Source: Prosthecomicrobium pneumaticum
GTDB taxonomy: Bacteria > Pseudomonadota > Alphaproteobacteria > Rhizobiales > Kaistiaceae
Direction of reading: 5' to 3'
DNA length: 64,000 bases
Assembly (NCBI RefSeq): GCF_014199915.1
Contig: NZ_JACHOO010000002.1
Location: 286,658-350,657 of the forward strand
Shown one piece after another: positions 28,064 through 38,401 of the stretch. The translations under genes were made by a program, and so were the position numbers. Within the stretch, counting starts at the first letter, position 1. The number at the start of each line of letters is the position of its first letter. The notes below the pieces were generated by a model that saw nothing but the letters and a program-made list of their open reading frames with translations, searched no databases and was not told the DNA's origin.

Positions 28064-28816
28064 TCAATGGCCCGGATGCAGCGCGTCGTTCAGATACATG
28101 CAGGTCAGGATGGCGAAGACATAGGCCTGCAGGAAGGCGACGAGGAACTCGAGCGCCGTCAGGCCGACGACCATCGCAAGCGGCAGGATCGCGCCGCCGA
28201 TGCCGAGCGCACCGAGCGCGCCGAGGCTGCCGACGAAGCCGGCGAACACCTTGAGGGTGATATGGCCGGCCAGCATGTTGGCGAAGAGACGGACGGAGAG
28301 GCTGATCGGCCGCGAGAGGAAGGAGATCACCTCGATCGCGGAGACGAGCGGCAGCACCGCCAGCGGCACGCCCTTCGGCACGAACAGGCCGAGGAAATGC
28401 GTGCCGTGATGCATCACGCCATAGATCACCACGGTGCCGATCACCAGAATGGCGAGCGCGAAGGTGACGATGATGTGGCTCGTCACGGTGAAGAAATACG
28501 GCACCATGCCGAACAGGTTGGCGAACAGCACGAACATGAAGAGCGAGAAGACGAAGGGGAAGAAGCGCATGCCTTCCTTCCCCGCCCCGTCCCGCAACAT
28601 GTTGGCGACCATCTCGTAGGAGAGCTCGGCGGCGGACTGCCAGCGCGACGGGACGAGCGCCCGCCCGGCGGTCGAGAAATAGAGGAAGGCGGCGACGGCG
28701 CCGACCGTCAGGAACATGAACAGGGCGGAATTGGTGAAGGCGATCTCGACGCCACCGACATCGGCGACGGTGAACAGCTTTTGAATCTGAAACTGATGGA
28801 TCGGATCGTTCGCCAC
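28064..28816 (-). CDS. atpB: F0F1 ATP synthase subunit a
   Basis: 250 residues, about five to six membrane helices. The essential Arg is in [15 protein letters not shown], and [21 protein letters not shown] is the terminal signature. Start chosen at GTG 28816 ([14 protein letters not shown]), the conserved alphaproteobacterial N-terminus; an open frame continues upstream but is not conserved-looking. It lies 43 bp after atpI. Confidence 0.95.
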   Translation of the reverse strand: MANDPIHQFQIQKLFTVADVGGVEIAFTNSALFMFLTVGAVAAFLYFSTAGRALVPSRWQSAAELSYEMVANMLRDGAGKEGMRFFPFVFSLFMFVLFANLFGMVPYFFTVTSHIIVTFALAILVIGTVVIYGVMHHGTHFLGLFVPKGVPLAVLPLVSAIEVISFLSRPISLSVRLFANMLAGHITLKVFAGFVGSLGALGALGIGGAILPLAMVVGLTALEFLVAFLQAYVFAILTCMYLNDALHPGH

Positions 28817-28859
28817 GGTCTGGACCCGCCCTTCCCTCGACTGTCCGGCGCGCCGGACG

Positions 28860-29264
28860 TTAACCTCGACCGGCGTCGCCGCCGGACCCGTTTCTCGGCC
28901 CGTCGCCGGGCCGCACCCGCGTTTCCGGCCCGGCGACCTTGCCGAGGGCACGCAGAACGTTCAGCACGCCGGCCGCAAAGCCGAGCAGGAGCAGGATGAT
29001 CAGCCCCCAGGGCGTCGTGCCCGCCCAATAGTCCACAACCCAGCCGAGCGCCGCACCGACGAGCACGCCGGCCGCGAATTCACTCGACACCCGGACCGCG
29101 AGGCCCATGCCCTGCATGCCGCCCCTCGCCGACCGGCCGCGCTCGGCGGCCTGCCGCTCGGACCGCTTCTGTCCGAGCCTGGCGTCGAGCTGCCGGAGCC
29201 TCTCGGAGAGCGCCGCTTCCTCGCCCTTGCCGTCCCCGCCCGTTCCGTCGTCCGGCGCCGCCAT
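28860..29264 (-). CDS. atpI: ATP synthase protein I (AtpI)
   Basis: 134 residues. A charged N-terminal region ([19 protein letters not shown]) precedes two membrane helices: [20 protein letters not shown] and [18 protein letters not shown]. AtpI helps assemble the c-ring and is the first F0 operon gene in this group. Start ATG 29264; a strong promoter lies 80 bp upstream. Confidence 0.9.
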   Translation of the reverse strand: MAAPDDGTGGDGKGEEAALSERLRQLDARLGQKRSERQAAERGRSARGGMQGMGLAVRVSSEFAAGVLVGAALGWVVDYWAGTTPWGLIILLLLGFAAGVLNVLRALGKVAGPETRVRPGDGPRNGSGGDAGRG

Positions 29265-29344
29265 GCCGCAAGCTCCAACCGCTCTCGGATCGGCCACACC
29301 GCCGCCGGAAACCGAGCAAAACGGCCGGTCCCGAAGCCGCGCGC

Positions 29345-29373
29345 ACCATAGTGAGCCCCCCTTTTGCTGTCAA
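29345..29373 (-). promoter_or_regulatory. Sigma-70-type promoter of the F0 operon
   Basis: On the minus strand TTGACA (29373-29368), a 17-bp spacer and TATGGT (29350-29345) lie 81 bp before the atpI start. The -35 is a perfect consensus and the spacing is optimal, one of the clearest promoters in the window. Confidence 0.75.
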
Positions 29374-29509
29374 GAATAGGTGAGCGGTGCTTATCGCGTT
29401 GAAAACACTTGTCTTTCGCGAAGACGCCGAGTCCGTCCGCCGGCACCGGCCGCGAATCCCCGCCGCCTTGGGCTTCCCCCTTCCCCGCCGGCATGGCACA
29501 ACCGGGTCG

Positions 29510-30016
29510 ATGAGCGACAGGCCCGAACGAGAGCGCAGGTCCGGCACCTTGCCGATCGCCGCCGTGATCGGCAAGGTGATCGCGCCCGTGCTCGCGAAGC
29601 GCGGTTTCGCCTCGGCCGACCTGATCGGCGCGTGGAGTGCCGTCGTCGGCCCGCGCTTCGCGGCGACGACCGCGCCCGACAAGATCACATGGCCGCGCCG
29701 CGGCGCTGCGGACGAGCCGGGCGGGGCGACCCTGACGATCCGGGTCGAAGGCGCCGACGCGATCTTCCTGCAGCACGAGGCCTCGGTGATCCGCGAGCGG
29801 GTCAACGCCTTTCTCGGCTTCGCCGCGATCGCCCGGATCAAGCTCATCCAGGCGCCGGTCGCACGGACCGACACCGCCGGGACCCGCCCTCCCCCGCCCT
29901 CGCCGCGCGCGAAGGCCGCCGCCGAGGCGCTGGTCGGCGATCTCGAGCCGGGGCCGCTGCGCGATGCGCTCGCCCGCTGGGGCGCCGCGGTGCACGCCGA
30001 GGTCGAGCGATCGTGA
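29510..30016 (+). CDS. DUF721 / DciA-like protein
   Basis: 168 residues. The core (about 20-115) has the DciA/DUF721 pattern GKVIAPVLAKRGFASADLIGAW, VVGPRFAA, and LQHEASVIRERVNAFLGF. DciA proteins load the replicative helicase in many bacteria; the alphaproteobacterial members are less studied. The order DUF721-DsbA-SMC is conserved in Rhizobiales. ATG 29510 preferred over an upstream in-frame start at 29387, since the extra 41 residues look non-conserved. The Pro-rich C-terminus is variable. Confidence 0.8.
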   Translation: MSDRPERERRSGTLPIAAVIGKVIAPVLAKRGFASADLIGAWSAVVGPRFAATTAPDKITWPRRGAADEPGGATLTIRVEGADAIFLQHEASVIRERVNAFLGFAAIARIKLIQAPVARTDTAGTRPPPPSPRAKAAAEALVGDLEPGPLRDALARWGAAVHAEVERS

Positions 30017-30098
30017 AATGACAGGGCTGAAAAAGCTCGCAATTTTCGCCCAGGATTCCCGAGAACCCGGCCGCCGACGGCCCACCAGGAACAGGACC

Positions 30099-30719
30099 AT
30101 GATCAACCGCAGAGACTTCATCGCCACGACGGGCCTGGCGCTCGGAGCCGCCGCGCTCCTGCCGCGCTTCGCCTTCGCCGCCTCGGTCGACACGGCCGAG
30201 CTGATGAAGCCCGGCCCGCTCGGCGACAAGGGCCTCGGCAAGCCGGATGCGCCGAAGGTGGTGATCGAATACGCCTCGCTCACCTGCAGCCATTGCCGCC
30301 ATTTCCACGACACGACCTACCGGCCGTTCAAGGAGAAATATGTCGACAGCGGCCAGGTCTACTTCATCTTCCGCGAATTCCCGCTCGATGCGCTCGCCAC
30401 CGCCGGCTTCATGCTCGCCCGGGCCGCGCCGAACGACGGCTATTTCCCGATGGTCGATCTCCTCTTCGAGCGTCAGGAGCAGTGGGCCTTCGTGCAGGAT
30501 CCGGTCTCCGCGCTGCTCGCCATCGCCAAGCAGGTCGGTTTCACACAGGAAACCTTCGAGCTGACCTTGAAGAATCAGGCGCTCCTCGATGGAGTGAACG
30601 CCGTCAAGGATCGCGCCGCGACGACGTTCGGCGTCGACGCGACGCCGACCTTCTTCATCAATGGAGAGAAGAAGCCGGGTGCTCTCTCGATCGAGGAACT
30701 CGATCAGCTGCTCGCCTGA
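30099..30719 (+). CDS. DsbA-family thiol:disulfide oxidoreductase
   Basis: 206 residues. The signal peptide has twin arginines (NRRDFIATTGLALGAAALL) and suggests Tat or Sec export, cleaved near AFAA. A thioredoxin fold follows with the active site CSHC (C63, C66) and the cis-proline loop DATPTFFINGEK. It should oxidise or isomerise cysteines in periplasmic proteins. It begins 82 bp after dciA and is followed by smc 57 bp later. Confidence 0.93.
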   Translation: MINRRDFIATTGLALGAAALLPRFAFAASVDTAELMKPGPLGDKGLGKPDAPKVVIEYASLTCSHCRHFHDTTYRPFKEKYVDSGQVYFIFREFPLDALATAGFMLARAAPNDGYFPMVDLLFERQEQWAFVQDPVSALLAIAKQVGFTQETFELTLKNQALLDGVNAVKDRAATTFGVDATPTFFINGEKKPGALSIEELDQLLA

Positions 30720-30776
30720 CGTGCCGCTTCGGGGGCGCGCCGGTGTCGTGCGCCCCTCTCCCGGCGAGGCGGCGCG

Positions 30777-33700
30777 ATGAAATTCGACCGCCTCCGCGTG
30801 CTCGGCTTCAAGTCCTTCGTCGAGCCCTCCGACTTCCTCATCGCGCCCGGCCTCACCGGCGTCGTCGGGCCGAACGGCTGCGGCAAGTCGAACCTCGTCG
30901 AGGCGCTCCGCTGGGTGATGGGCGAAAGCTCGTACAAAAACATGCGCGCGTCCGGCATGGACGACGTGATCTTCTCCGGCAGCCTCAACCGCCCGGCCCG
31001 CAACACCGCGGAAGTCACCCTCTTCGTCGACAATGCCGACCGCACCGCACCGGCCGCCTTCAATGACGCGGACGTGCTCGAGGTGACGCGGCGGATCGAG
31101 CGCGAGGCGGGCTCGGTCTACCGGATCAACGGCAAGGAGGTGCGCGCCCGCGACGTGCAGCTCCTGTTCGCCGACGCCTCGACCGGCGCGCGCTCGCCGG
31201 CGATGGTCGGCCAGGGCCGGATCGGCGAGCTGATCGCCGCGAAGCCGCAGGCGCGCCGCGCCGTGCTCGAGGAAGCGGCCGGCATTTCCGGCCTCTATTC
31301 CCGCCGCAACGAGGCCGAGACGCGGCTGAAAGCGGCCGAGCAGAACCTCGAGCGGCTCGAGGACGTGCTCGCCGAGATCGACGCCCAGATCGAGACGCTG
31401 AAGCGCCAGGTGCGCCAGGCGAATCGCTACCGCAACCTTTCTGCCGACATCCGCGGCGTCGAGGCGACCGTGCTGCATCTGCGCTGGCGGGCCGCGGCGC
31501 GCGCCGTGGCGGAGGCGGAATCCGCGCTCGGTGCGGCCGAGAAGGGCGCGACCGGCGCCGGCGAGGTGCAGGCCCGCACCGCGCGCGATCAGGCGGTCGC
31601 CGCCGCCGCCCTCCCGCCCCTTCGCGAGGCCGAGGCCGCCGCGGGCGCGACGCTGCAGCGGCTCAACCTCGCCCGCGAGAGCCTCGAAGCCGAGGAGAAG
31701 CGCCTGCGCGACCGGCTCGGCGAGCTCGACCGCCGGCTGAGGCAGCTCGGCGAGGACGTCGCCCGCGAAGAGAAGATGGCGGCGGAAAATGCCGGCACGC
31801 TCGCCCGGCTCGACGAGGAGGAGGCCCGGCTCGTCGCCGAGGATGCCGCCGCGGTCGAGACGACGGCCGCCGCCGCGGCCCGCCGTGCGGCCGCCGAAAC
31901 GGCGCTCGCCGGCAGCGAGGCGGCGCTCACCGAGGCGACCGCCGCGCATGCCCGGATCGCCGCGGCGCGCGCCGGTCTCGAACGGGCGGCGCGCGAGACG
32001 GCGGACCGGCTCGCCCGCATCGTCGCGGAATACGCCGGCGTCGAGCGCGAGGCGGACGCCCTCGCCCGCCAGATCGCCGCTCTGCCGGGCGTCGAACCGG
32101 CTGAGGCGCGCGTCGCGGACGCCGAGGCGGCCCTCGCCGCGGCCGAGGCCGAAGCCGCGGCAGCCGAGCGCCGTGCCGCGGGCGCGCGTGATGCGGAAGC
32201 CGCCGCCCGCCCCGCCGTCACCGAGGCGGAGCGGACGCTCGGCGCGATCGAGACCGAGGCGAAGACGCTCGCCCGGCTGCTCGCGCCGCCCGCCGGCGCG
32301 GCCAGGCGCCCGCCGCTCCTCGACGCGATGACGGTCGAAAAAGGCTTCGAGGCGGCGCTCGTCGCCGCCTTCGGGGAGGAACTCGACGCTTCGGACGACG
32401 CCGCGGCGCCGGTCTATTGGCGCGGCCTCGCCCCCGTCGCGGGCGATCCGGCGCTCCCGCAAGGCGCTGCGCCGCTCGCCGCCCATGTCGAGGCGCCGGC
32501 CCTGCTCGCCCGCGCGCTCGCCCAGATCGGCGTCGTCGCGGCCGAGGACGGCCCGCGGCTGCAGGCCGCGCTCGCCCCCGGCCAGGTGCTGGTGACCCGG
32601 AAGGGCGCCGTCTGGCGCTGGGACGGCTATTGCGCGAGGCCCGGCGCGCCGACCGCGGCGGCCCAGCGGCTCGAGAACCGCAACCGGCTCGCCGAGCTGC
32701 AGACCGCGGCGGAAGCGGCGCGCGTGAAGGCCGCGGAGGCGAAGGCCGTGCTCGATGCGGCGTCCGCCTCCGGCCGTGCCGCGGCGGAGGCGGAGCGCAC
32801 CGCGCGCGAGGCCGCGCGGCAGCGCCAGAAGGCGCTCGATGCGGCGCGCGGCGCGCTCGCCGATGCGGAGCGCGAGGCGGCCCGGCTGGTCGCCCGCCGT
32901 GCCGCGCTCGACGAGGCGAAGGCGCGCGTCGCCGCGAGCCGCACCGAGGCGGAGGCCGCGAAGACGGCCGCCGCCGCGGCGCTCGCCGGCGCGGAGGACC
33001 CGCAGGCGGCGCAGAACAACGTGAACGCGCTGCGGGCGACCGTCGCCGAAGGGCGCTCCGCGCTCGCCGAGGCGCGCGCCGCGGTCGAATCGCTCGCCCG
33101 CGACGCCGAGGTCCGCCGCCGCCGCCGGGCCGCGATCGGCGAGGAGCGGGCGCGCTGGCAGAGCCGCGCCGCGAACGCCGCGACCCAGATGGCGACGCTC
33201 GCCGCCCGCCGCGCCGAGGTGGAGGCCGAGCGGGCCGGCCTCGCCGACGGTCCGGGCGAGTTCGACGTCAAGCGCCGGGCGCTCGCCGCCGAGATCGCGC
33301 GGGCGGAGACCGGCCGGCGCGAGGCGGCGGAGCGGCGCGCCGCCGCGGAGGCCGCGCTCGCCGAGGCGGATCGCGCGGCCCGCGCGGCGCTCGCCGCCTT
33401 GTCGGAGACGCGCGAGGCGCGGGCTCGCGGCGAGGAGCGGCTCGCCGCGGCGCGCGAACGGAGGGCCGAGACCGAGGCCCGCATCCTCGACGTGCTCGAC
33501 GGCACCCCGGCCGAGACGGCGAAGCTCGCCGCGCTCGACCCGGACGCGCCGCCGCCCGATCTCGGCCAGCTGGAGACCCGGCTCGACCGGCTGCGCCAGG
33601 AGCGCGAGCGGCTCGGCGCCGTCAATCTGCGCGCCGAGGACGAGACGCGCGAGGCCGAGGCGCGGCGCGAGACGCTGGTGCGCGACCGCGACGATCTGAT

Positions 33701-34238
33701 CGAGGCGATCAAGCGGCTGCGCCAGGGGATCGCGAGCCTCAACCGCGAGGGCCGCGAGCGGCTGGTCGCCGCCTTCCAGGTCGTCGACGGGCATTTCCGC
33801 GCGCTGTTCACCCACCTCTTCGGCGGCGGCACGGCCGAGCTTCAATTGACCGAATCGGACGATCCGCTCGAGGCCGGGCTCGAAATCCTCGCCCGCCCGC
33901 CGGGCAAGAAGCCGCAGACCATGACGCTTCTGTCGGGCGGCGAGCAGGCCTTGACCGCGATGGCGCTGATCTTCGCCGTCTTCCTCACCAATCCGGCGCC
34001 GATCTGCGTGCTCGACGAGGTCGACGCCCCGCTCGACGACCACAATGTCGAGCGCTTCTGCAACCTCCTCGACGAGATGGCGCGGCGCACCGACACGCGC
34101 TTCGTGACGATCACCCACAACCCGATCACCATGGCGCGGATGAACCGCCTGTTCGGCGTGACGATGGCCGAGCGCGGCGTCTCGCAGCTCGTCTCGGTCG
34201 ACCTCGAAACCGCCGAACGCTTCCGCGAGGCGGGCTAG
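30777..34238 (+). CDS. smc: Chromosome segregation protein SMC
   Basis: 1153 residues. Walker A GPNGCGKS at 31-38, two very long Ala/Glu/Arg-rich coiled coils (about 170-490 and 660-930) around a hinge, then the C-terminal ATPase half with the signature LLSGGEQALTAMAL and Walker B ICVLDEVDAPLDD. Dimers with ScpA/ScpB condense and segregate DNA. The hinge (about 500-640) is less obvious by eye than usual but the length and both heads are complete. Confidence 0.96.
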   Translation: MKFDRLRVLGFKSFVEPSDFLIAPGLTGVVGPNGCGKSNLVEALRWVMGESSYKNMRASGMDDVIFSGSLNRPARNTAEVTLFVDNADRTAPAAFNDADVLEVTRRIEREAGSVYRINGKEVRARDVQLLFADASTGARSPAMVGQGRIGELIAAKPQARRAVLEEAAGISGLYSRRNEAETRLKAAEQNLERLEDVLAEIDAQIETLKRQVRQANRYRNLSADIRGVEATVLHLRWRAAARAVAEAESALGAAEKGATGAGEVQARTARDQAVAAAALPPLREAEAAAGATLQRLNLARESLEAEEKRLRDRLGELDRRLRQLGEDVAREEKMAAENAGTLARLDEEEARLVAEDAAAVETTAAAAARRAAAETALAGSEAALTEATAAHARIAAARAGLERAARETADRLARIVAEYAGVEREADALARQIAALPGVEPAEARVADAEAALAAAEAEAAAAERRAAGARDAEAAARPAVTEAERTLGAIETEAKTLARLLAPPAGAARRPPLLDAMTVEKGFEAALVAAFGEELDASDDAAAPVYWRGLAPVAGDPALPQGAAPLAAHVEAPALLARALAQIGVVAAEDGPRLQAALAPGQVLVTRKGAVWRWDGYCARPGAPTAAAQRLENRNRLAELQTAAEAARVKAAEAKAVLDAASASGRAAAEAERTAREAARQRQKALDAARGALADAEREAARLVARRAALDEAKARVAASRTEAEAAKTAAAAALAGAEDPQAAQNNVNALRATVAEGRSALAEARAAVESLARDAEVRRRRRAAIGEERARWQSRAANAATQMATLAARRAEVEAERAGLADGPGEFDVKRRALAAEIARAETGRREAAERRAAAEAALAEADRAARAALAALSETREARARGEERLAAARERRAETEARILDVLDGTPAETAKLAALDPDAPPPDLGQLETRLDRLRQERERLGAVNLRAEDETREAEARRETLVRDRDDLIEAIKRLRQGIASLNREGRERLVAAFQVVDGHFRALFTHLFGGGTAELQLTESDDPLEAGLEILARPPGKKPQTMTLLSGGEQALTAMALIFAVFLTNPAPICVLDEVDAPLDDHNVERFCNLLDEMARRTDTRFVTITHNPITMARMNRLFGVTMAERGVSQLVSVDLETAERFREAG

Positions 34239-34251
34239 CGGAGACCCTCAC

Positions 34252-34334
34252 CCTCTCCCTCCGGCGAAGTCGGCTGTTGCCGATTTCGCCTTTTCCCCGC
34301 CCGCTCGGCAACAGCCGAGCCGAGTGGGGAGAGG
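34252..34334 (+). repeat. Nested-hairpin repeat element after smc, terminator-like
   Basis: CCTCTCCC (34252-34259) pairs with GGGAGAGG (34327-34334). Inside are GGCGAAGTCGGC-TGTT-GCCGATTTCGCC (34263-34290, 12 pairs with one G-T) followed by TTTT, and GCTCGGC-AACA-GCCGAGC (34303-34320). The outer CCCTCTCCC...GGGAGAGGG frame is a widespread alphaproteobacterial intergenic repeat type. The first inner hairpin plus its T run could terminate smc. Confidence 0.6.
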
Positions 34335-34400
34335 GAGGCGCAAACGGCCGCGCTCGACCACCCGACGCTTCCTCGGCAGGTCCGCACAGCCGCCGCCGTG

Positions 34401-34426
34401 AAAAAGGCCGGGCGCACGCCCGGCCT
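34401..34426 (-). terminator. Intrinsic terminator of the sugar ABC transporter operon
   Basis: On the minus strand a GGCCGGGC stem with a 4-base loop and its complement is followed by five T. It lies 30 bp after the permease stop. Confidence 0.75.
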
Positions 34427-34455
34427 CTTCCAATCCTCATACGGATGCGGCGGTC

Positions 34456-35484
34456 TCAGTTCGACTGGCGCATCGCCCGGATGCGGTCGACGAGCACGGC
34501 GACGACGATGAAGCAGCCGACGAACGTGCCCTGCCAGAAGGTCGGGATGCCGAGCAGGATCAGGCTGTTGCGGATCACCTCGATGAGCGCGGAACCGATC
34601 ACCGCGCCGAACGCCGTGCCCGCGCCGCCGGCGAGATTGGCGCCGCCGATCACCGAGGCGGCGATCACCTGCAATTCCATGCCGGTGCCGAGATTGACCG
34701 TCACGCTGCCGAGCCAGCCGACCTCGAGCACGCCGGCGATGCCCGCCATCAGTGCCGAGACGACATAGACCGACAGCTTGATCGCCTTCACCGGCACGCC
34801 GGTCAGCGTCGCGGCGTTCTCGTTGCCGCCGATCGCGAAAATGTGGCGGCCCCAGCGCGTCCAGCGGAAGGCGAAGCCGGCGACGAGCGCCAGCACGAGC
34901 AGCACGAGCGCCGGATTGGGGATGCCGCCCGAAGCACCGAAGGGCGACAGGAGCGCTCCGAAGCTCGAACCGCCGCCGAGCGCCATGATCGCATTGGCGT
35001 CCGGCCCCAGCTGGTAGACGATCTGGTTGTTCGAGATCACCTGCGCGAGACTTCGCGCGACCGACAGCATGCCGAGCGTCACGACGAAGGACGGCATGCC
35101 GACATAGGCGATCAGCCCGCCATTGACGAGGCCGACGGCGATCGAGGCGGCGAGCCCGGCAATGATGCCGACCTCGACCGAATAGCCCGCCCCCATCGTC
35201 ATCGAGGTGACGATCGCGGCGAGGCAGAGCGTCGAGCCGACCGAGAGGTCGATGCCGCCGGTGATGATCACCGCCGTCATGCCGAGCGCCATGATGCCGA
35301 CGAAGGCGAAATTGCGGAACACGTTGTAGAGGTTCTTCTCGGTCGCGAAGACGTCCGAGGCGAGGCTCATCAGGAGGATGGTGACGGCGAAGGCGACGAA
35401 CACCCAGAAGGTCTGCCGCGCCATCAGGCCGGACAGCGTGCCGTGGGTCTGCTTCGACACGGCCTCGTCGATGGAAATGGACAT
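34456..35484 (-). CDS. Sugar ABC transporter permease (RbsC/FrcC-like)
   Basis: 342 residues, about nine to ten hydrophobic spans, branched permease family 2. VFRNFAFVGIMALGMTAVIITGGIDLSVGS is the signature region (GMTAVIITGGIDLSVG), and VIGGANLAGGAGTAFGA is the coupling segment. It forms a homodimeric channel with the ATPase encoded 64 bp upstream and the binding protein encoded divergently. Confidence 0.92.
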   Translation of the reverse strand: MSISIDEAVSKQTHGTLSGLMARQTFWVFVAFAVTILLMSLASDVFATEKNLYNVFRNFAFVGIMALGMTAVIITGGIDLSVGSTLCLAAIVTSMTMGAGYSVEVGIIAGLAASIAVGLVNGGLIAYVGMPSFVVTLGMLSVARSLAQVISNNQIVYQLGPDANAIMALGGGSSFGALLSPFGASGGIPNPALVLLVLALVAGFAFRWTRWGRHIFAIGGNENAATLTGVPVKAIKLSVYVVSALMAGIAGVLEVGWLGSVTVNLGTGMELQVIAASVIGGANLAGGAGTAFGAVIGSALIEVIRNSLILLGIPTFWQGTFVGCFIVVAVLVDRIRAMRQSN

Positions 35485-35529
35485 GGGCGCAATCCTGCAA
35501 TCGGAGGCGGCGGACTCTGGGCTTCTTAT

Positions 35530-35548
35530 ACGTCAGGCTTCTTGAACG

Positions 35549-35561
<13 letters not shown>
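35530..35561. repeat. 16-bp tandem duplication across the ATPase stop codon
   Basis: ACGTCAGGCTTCTTGA (35530-35545) is followed directly by ACGTCAGGCTTCTTGG (35546-35561), and a third partial unit GGCTTCTTAT precedes them. The second unit contains the last codons and TGA of the ATPase gene, so the tandem copies place a duplicated 3' end in the spacer. It looks like replication slippage. Confidence 0.8.
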
Positions 35562-36289
<728 letters not shown>

Positions 36290-36361
36290 CCCGGCCCGTC
36301 CTCCCTGTCGATGGTCGCGCACCGTGCGGCGCGACGGCGCCCGCGCGGCGCTCTTGCGCCT

Positions 36362-36391
36362 CAGATACCGTGCGGCGTTCTGCTTCGTCAA
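36362..36391 (-). promoter_or_regulatory. Candidate promoter of the ATPase-permease operon
   Basis: On the minus strand TTGACG (36391-36386), an 18-bp spacer and TATCTG (36367-36362) lie 72 bp before the ATPase start. This 454-bp divergent spacer (36290-36743) also holds a small palindrome TGTGC-ACC-GCACA (36480-36492) that could bind a regulator; I see no regulator gene nearby. Confidence 0.5.
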
Positions 36392-36626
36392 TCGAATGTC
36401 TGATGATTGATGAGAAGAGGGATTCTCCCTCACGCCTATAGCCGAGGTAAAACGGATTCGAGAAATGAGGGTTTTGAGGTGTGCACCGCACATGCCGGGA
36501 CTTCGGAAAGCCTCGGAATTGCCAACGGACAAGGACGGCCGCCCCCTGGCGCGGGACTGCCGGCGGGGCCTTCTGCGGCACCTGCCGAGCGGCGCCCCTC
36601 GTTCCCTATCATATGACAAAATTGCG

Positions 36627-36655
36627 TTGACGACGGCGCGGCTGCAGGTTTAGCG
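36627..36655 (+). promoter_or_regulatory. Candidate promoter of the binding-protein gene
   Basis: TTGACG (36627-36632), a 17-bp spacer and TTAGCG (36650-36655) lie 88 bp before the start codon. The -10 is weak, so a regulator may be needed. Confidence 0.45.
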
Positions 36656-36743
36656 TGCAGCCATCGAGCCGGTGGGAGGACTGGCGGCGATCGGTCGGTG
36701 CGACCGTGGCTGCCGCAGGCTCGAGCTTCCTTGGGAGGACTGG

Positions 36744-37727
36744 ATGAAGAAGACGATGATCATGCTCGCCGCGGCGGGCATCCTGTCGGCGGGCGGCGCG
36801 GCCGCGCAGGACAAGACTCTCGCCATCGTGGTCAAGGGCACGGACAACCCGTTCTTCTCGGTGCTCGGCGAAGGCTGCGCCAAGTGGAACGAGAACAATG
36901 CCGGCAAGGGCTATACCTGCCTCTACACCGGCCCGGCGAGCACCGCCGACGAGGCGGGCCAGATCCAGGTGGTCGACGACCTGCTGACGAAGGGCGTCTC
37001 GGCGATCGCGATCTCGCCGTCCAACGCGCCGGCGATGGCGAACCTGCTCAAGCAGCGCGCGCCCTCGATCCCGATCATGACCGTCGACGCCGATCTCAAC
37101 GCCGCCGACAGCAGCCTGCGCCAGACCTATCTCGGCACCGACAACTATCTGATGGGCGTCAAGATGGCCGAGCACCTGAAGGCGCTGAAGGCCAGCGGCG
37201 GCACGGTCTGCCTGCAGATGGGCAATGTCGCGGCGGCCAACATCAATGCCCGCGCGCAGGGCGTGCGCGACACGCTCGGCGGCGAGAAGAACATCGAGCG
37301 GCTGACCGGCCAGGGCGGCTGGACCGAGATCGCCGGCTGCCCGCTCTACACCAACGACCAGCCCGACCTCGCCAACCAGCAGATGTCGGACACCTTCACC
37401 GCCAATCCGGAGCTCGACGCCTTCGTGCTCACCGGCGGCTGGGCGCAGTTCGCGCCGTCCGCCTATGCCCAGGTCACCGACCAGGTCATGGACCGGCTGA
37501 AGTCGAAGGACCTGATCATCGTCGCCGGCGACACGCTGCCGCCGCAGATGGACGCGCTGAAGCAGGGCCGCAGCCACGCCCAGATCGGCCAGCGCCCCTA
37601 TGAGATGGGCCTGAAGTCGCCGGACGTCATGCTGCAGCTCATCAATGGCGAAAAGGTCGCCGACCCGCTCTACACCGGCCTCGACGAGTGCACGCCGGAG
37701 AATGTCGACACCTGCCTCGGCCAGTGA
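36744..37727 (+). CDS. Sugar ABC transporter periplasmic binding protein
   Basis: 327 residues. A signal peptide (MKKTMIMLAAAGILSAGGAAAQ) is followed by a type 1 periplasmic binding fold: LAIVVKGTDNPFFSVLGEGC, GVSAIAISPSNAPAM, PIMTVDADL and IIVAGDTLPPQ, characteristic of the ribose/fructose-type family (peripla_BP_4). GGGAGGA precedes ATG 36744. Divergent transcription from the ATPase-permease pair is unusual for this importer type but keeps all three parts together. The exact sugar is unknown. Confidence 0.92.
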   Translation: MKKTMIMLAAAGILSAGGAAAQDKTLAIVVKGTDNPFFSVLGEGCAKWNENNAGKGYTCLYTGPASTADEAGQIQVVDDLLTKGVSAIAISPSNAPAMANLLKQRAPSIPIMTVDADLNAADSSLRQTYLGTDNYLMGVKMAEHLKALKASGGTVCLQMGNVAAANINARAQGVRDTLGGEKNIERLTGQGGWTEIAGCPLYTNDQPDLANQQMSDTFTANPELDAFVLTGGWAQFAPSAYAQVTDQVMDRLKSKDLIIVAGDTLPPQMDALKQGRSHAQIGQRPYEMGLKSPDVMLQLINGEKVADPLYTGLDECTPENVDTCLGQ

Positions 37728-37761
37728 GCCGAGGGCCCTTCAGCGGCCGGGCGAGACTCGG

Positions 37762-37787
37762 AAAGGGCGCCTTCGGGCGCCCTTTTT
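37762..37787 (+). terminator. Intrinsic terminator of the binding-protein gene
   Basis: AAAGGGCGCC-TTCG-GGCGCCCTTT with a following TT: a 10-bp stem with a UUCG loop and U tract, 35 bp after the stop. It is nearly the same hairpin as the F0 operon terminator. Confidence 0.9.
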
Positions 37788-37919
37788 CATGCCCGGCGGA
37801 CACGCGCCGCAGGCCGCGCGCGAACACCCCCCGGGGGCGCCGCGGCGATCGTGCCGCAGCCCCTATCGGAAACCGGGAAGCGGCCTAAACTCCGGCATCC
37901 TTCCCGATTCGAGGCTGTC

Positions 37920-38276
37920 ATGCCGGCTATCCTCACCTCTCCGGCCGTCGCGCCGATCCTGCTGCTCGTCGCCTCGAACGTCTTCATGACGACCGCCTGG
38001 TACTGGCACCTCAAGTTCAAGACGACCTCGCTCGTCCTCGTCATCGCGATCTCCTGGGGCCTCGCGCTGATCGAGTACTGTTTCGCCGTGCCGGCGAACC
38101 GGCTCGGCTCCTCGGTCTATTCGGCGGCCCAGCTGAAGACCATCCAGGAGGTCATCACCCTCGTCGTCTTTGCCGCCTTCTCCGTGCTCTACCTGAAGGA
38201 ATCGCTGTCCTGGAACCATGCGGTCGGCTTCGCCCTGATCGCCGCCGGCGCCGCCTTCGTCTTCCACAAGTTCTGA
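37920..38276 (+). CDS. DUF486 (DMT-like) small membrane protein
   Basis: 118 residues with four hydrophobic helices: APILLLVASNVFMTTAWYWHL, SLVLVIAISWGLALIEYCFAV, then LKTIQEVITLVVFAAFSVLYL and WNHAVGFALIAAGAAFVF. This matches the DUF486 family, distantly related to drug/metabolite transporters. ATG 37920. No functional partner is adjacent; the spacer after it is filled with repeats. Confidence 0.88.
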   Translation: MPAILTSPAVAPILLLVASNVFMTTAWYWHLKFKTTSLVLVIAISWGLALIEYCFAVPANRLGSSVYSAAQLKTIQEVITLVVFAAFSVLYLKESLSWNHAVGFALIAAGAAFVFHKF

Positions 38277-38401
38277 CCGGCCTCCGCTCCGGACCGCATC
38301 CGATGACGCCGCCGCCCGCGGGAAATGCCGGGCGGGGACGACCACCTCCGAGAGCGTCGCGGTGAGGGGTGAATACGCCGCGGCCGGAGGCCCGCCTCAT
38401 C

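Noticed and set aside
29387..29509. N-terminal extension of the DUF721 protein
   Set aside because: The extra 41 residues are basic and unlike the family; ATG 29510 leads straight to the conserved core.
29844..34118. A 1424-codon open frame antisense to smc
   Set aside because: It mirrors the smc coding frame in GC-rich DNA, is very Arg/Gly/Leu-rich and has no recognisable domain. smc is unmistakable on the other strand.
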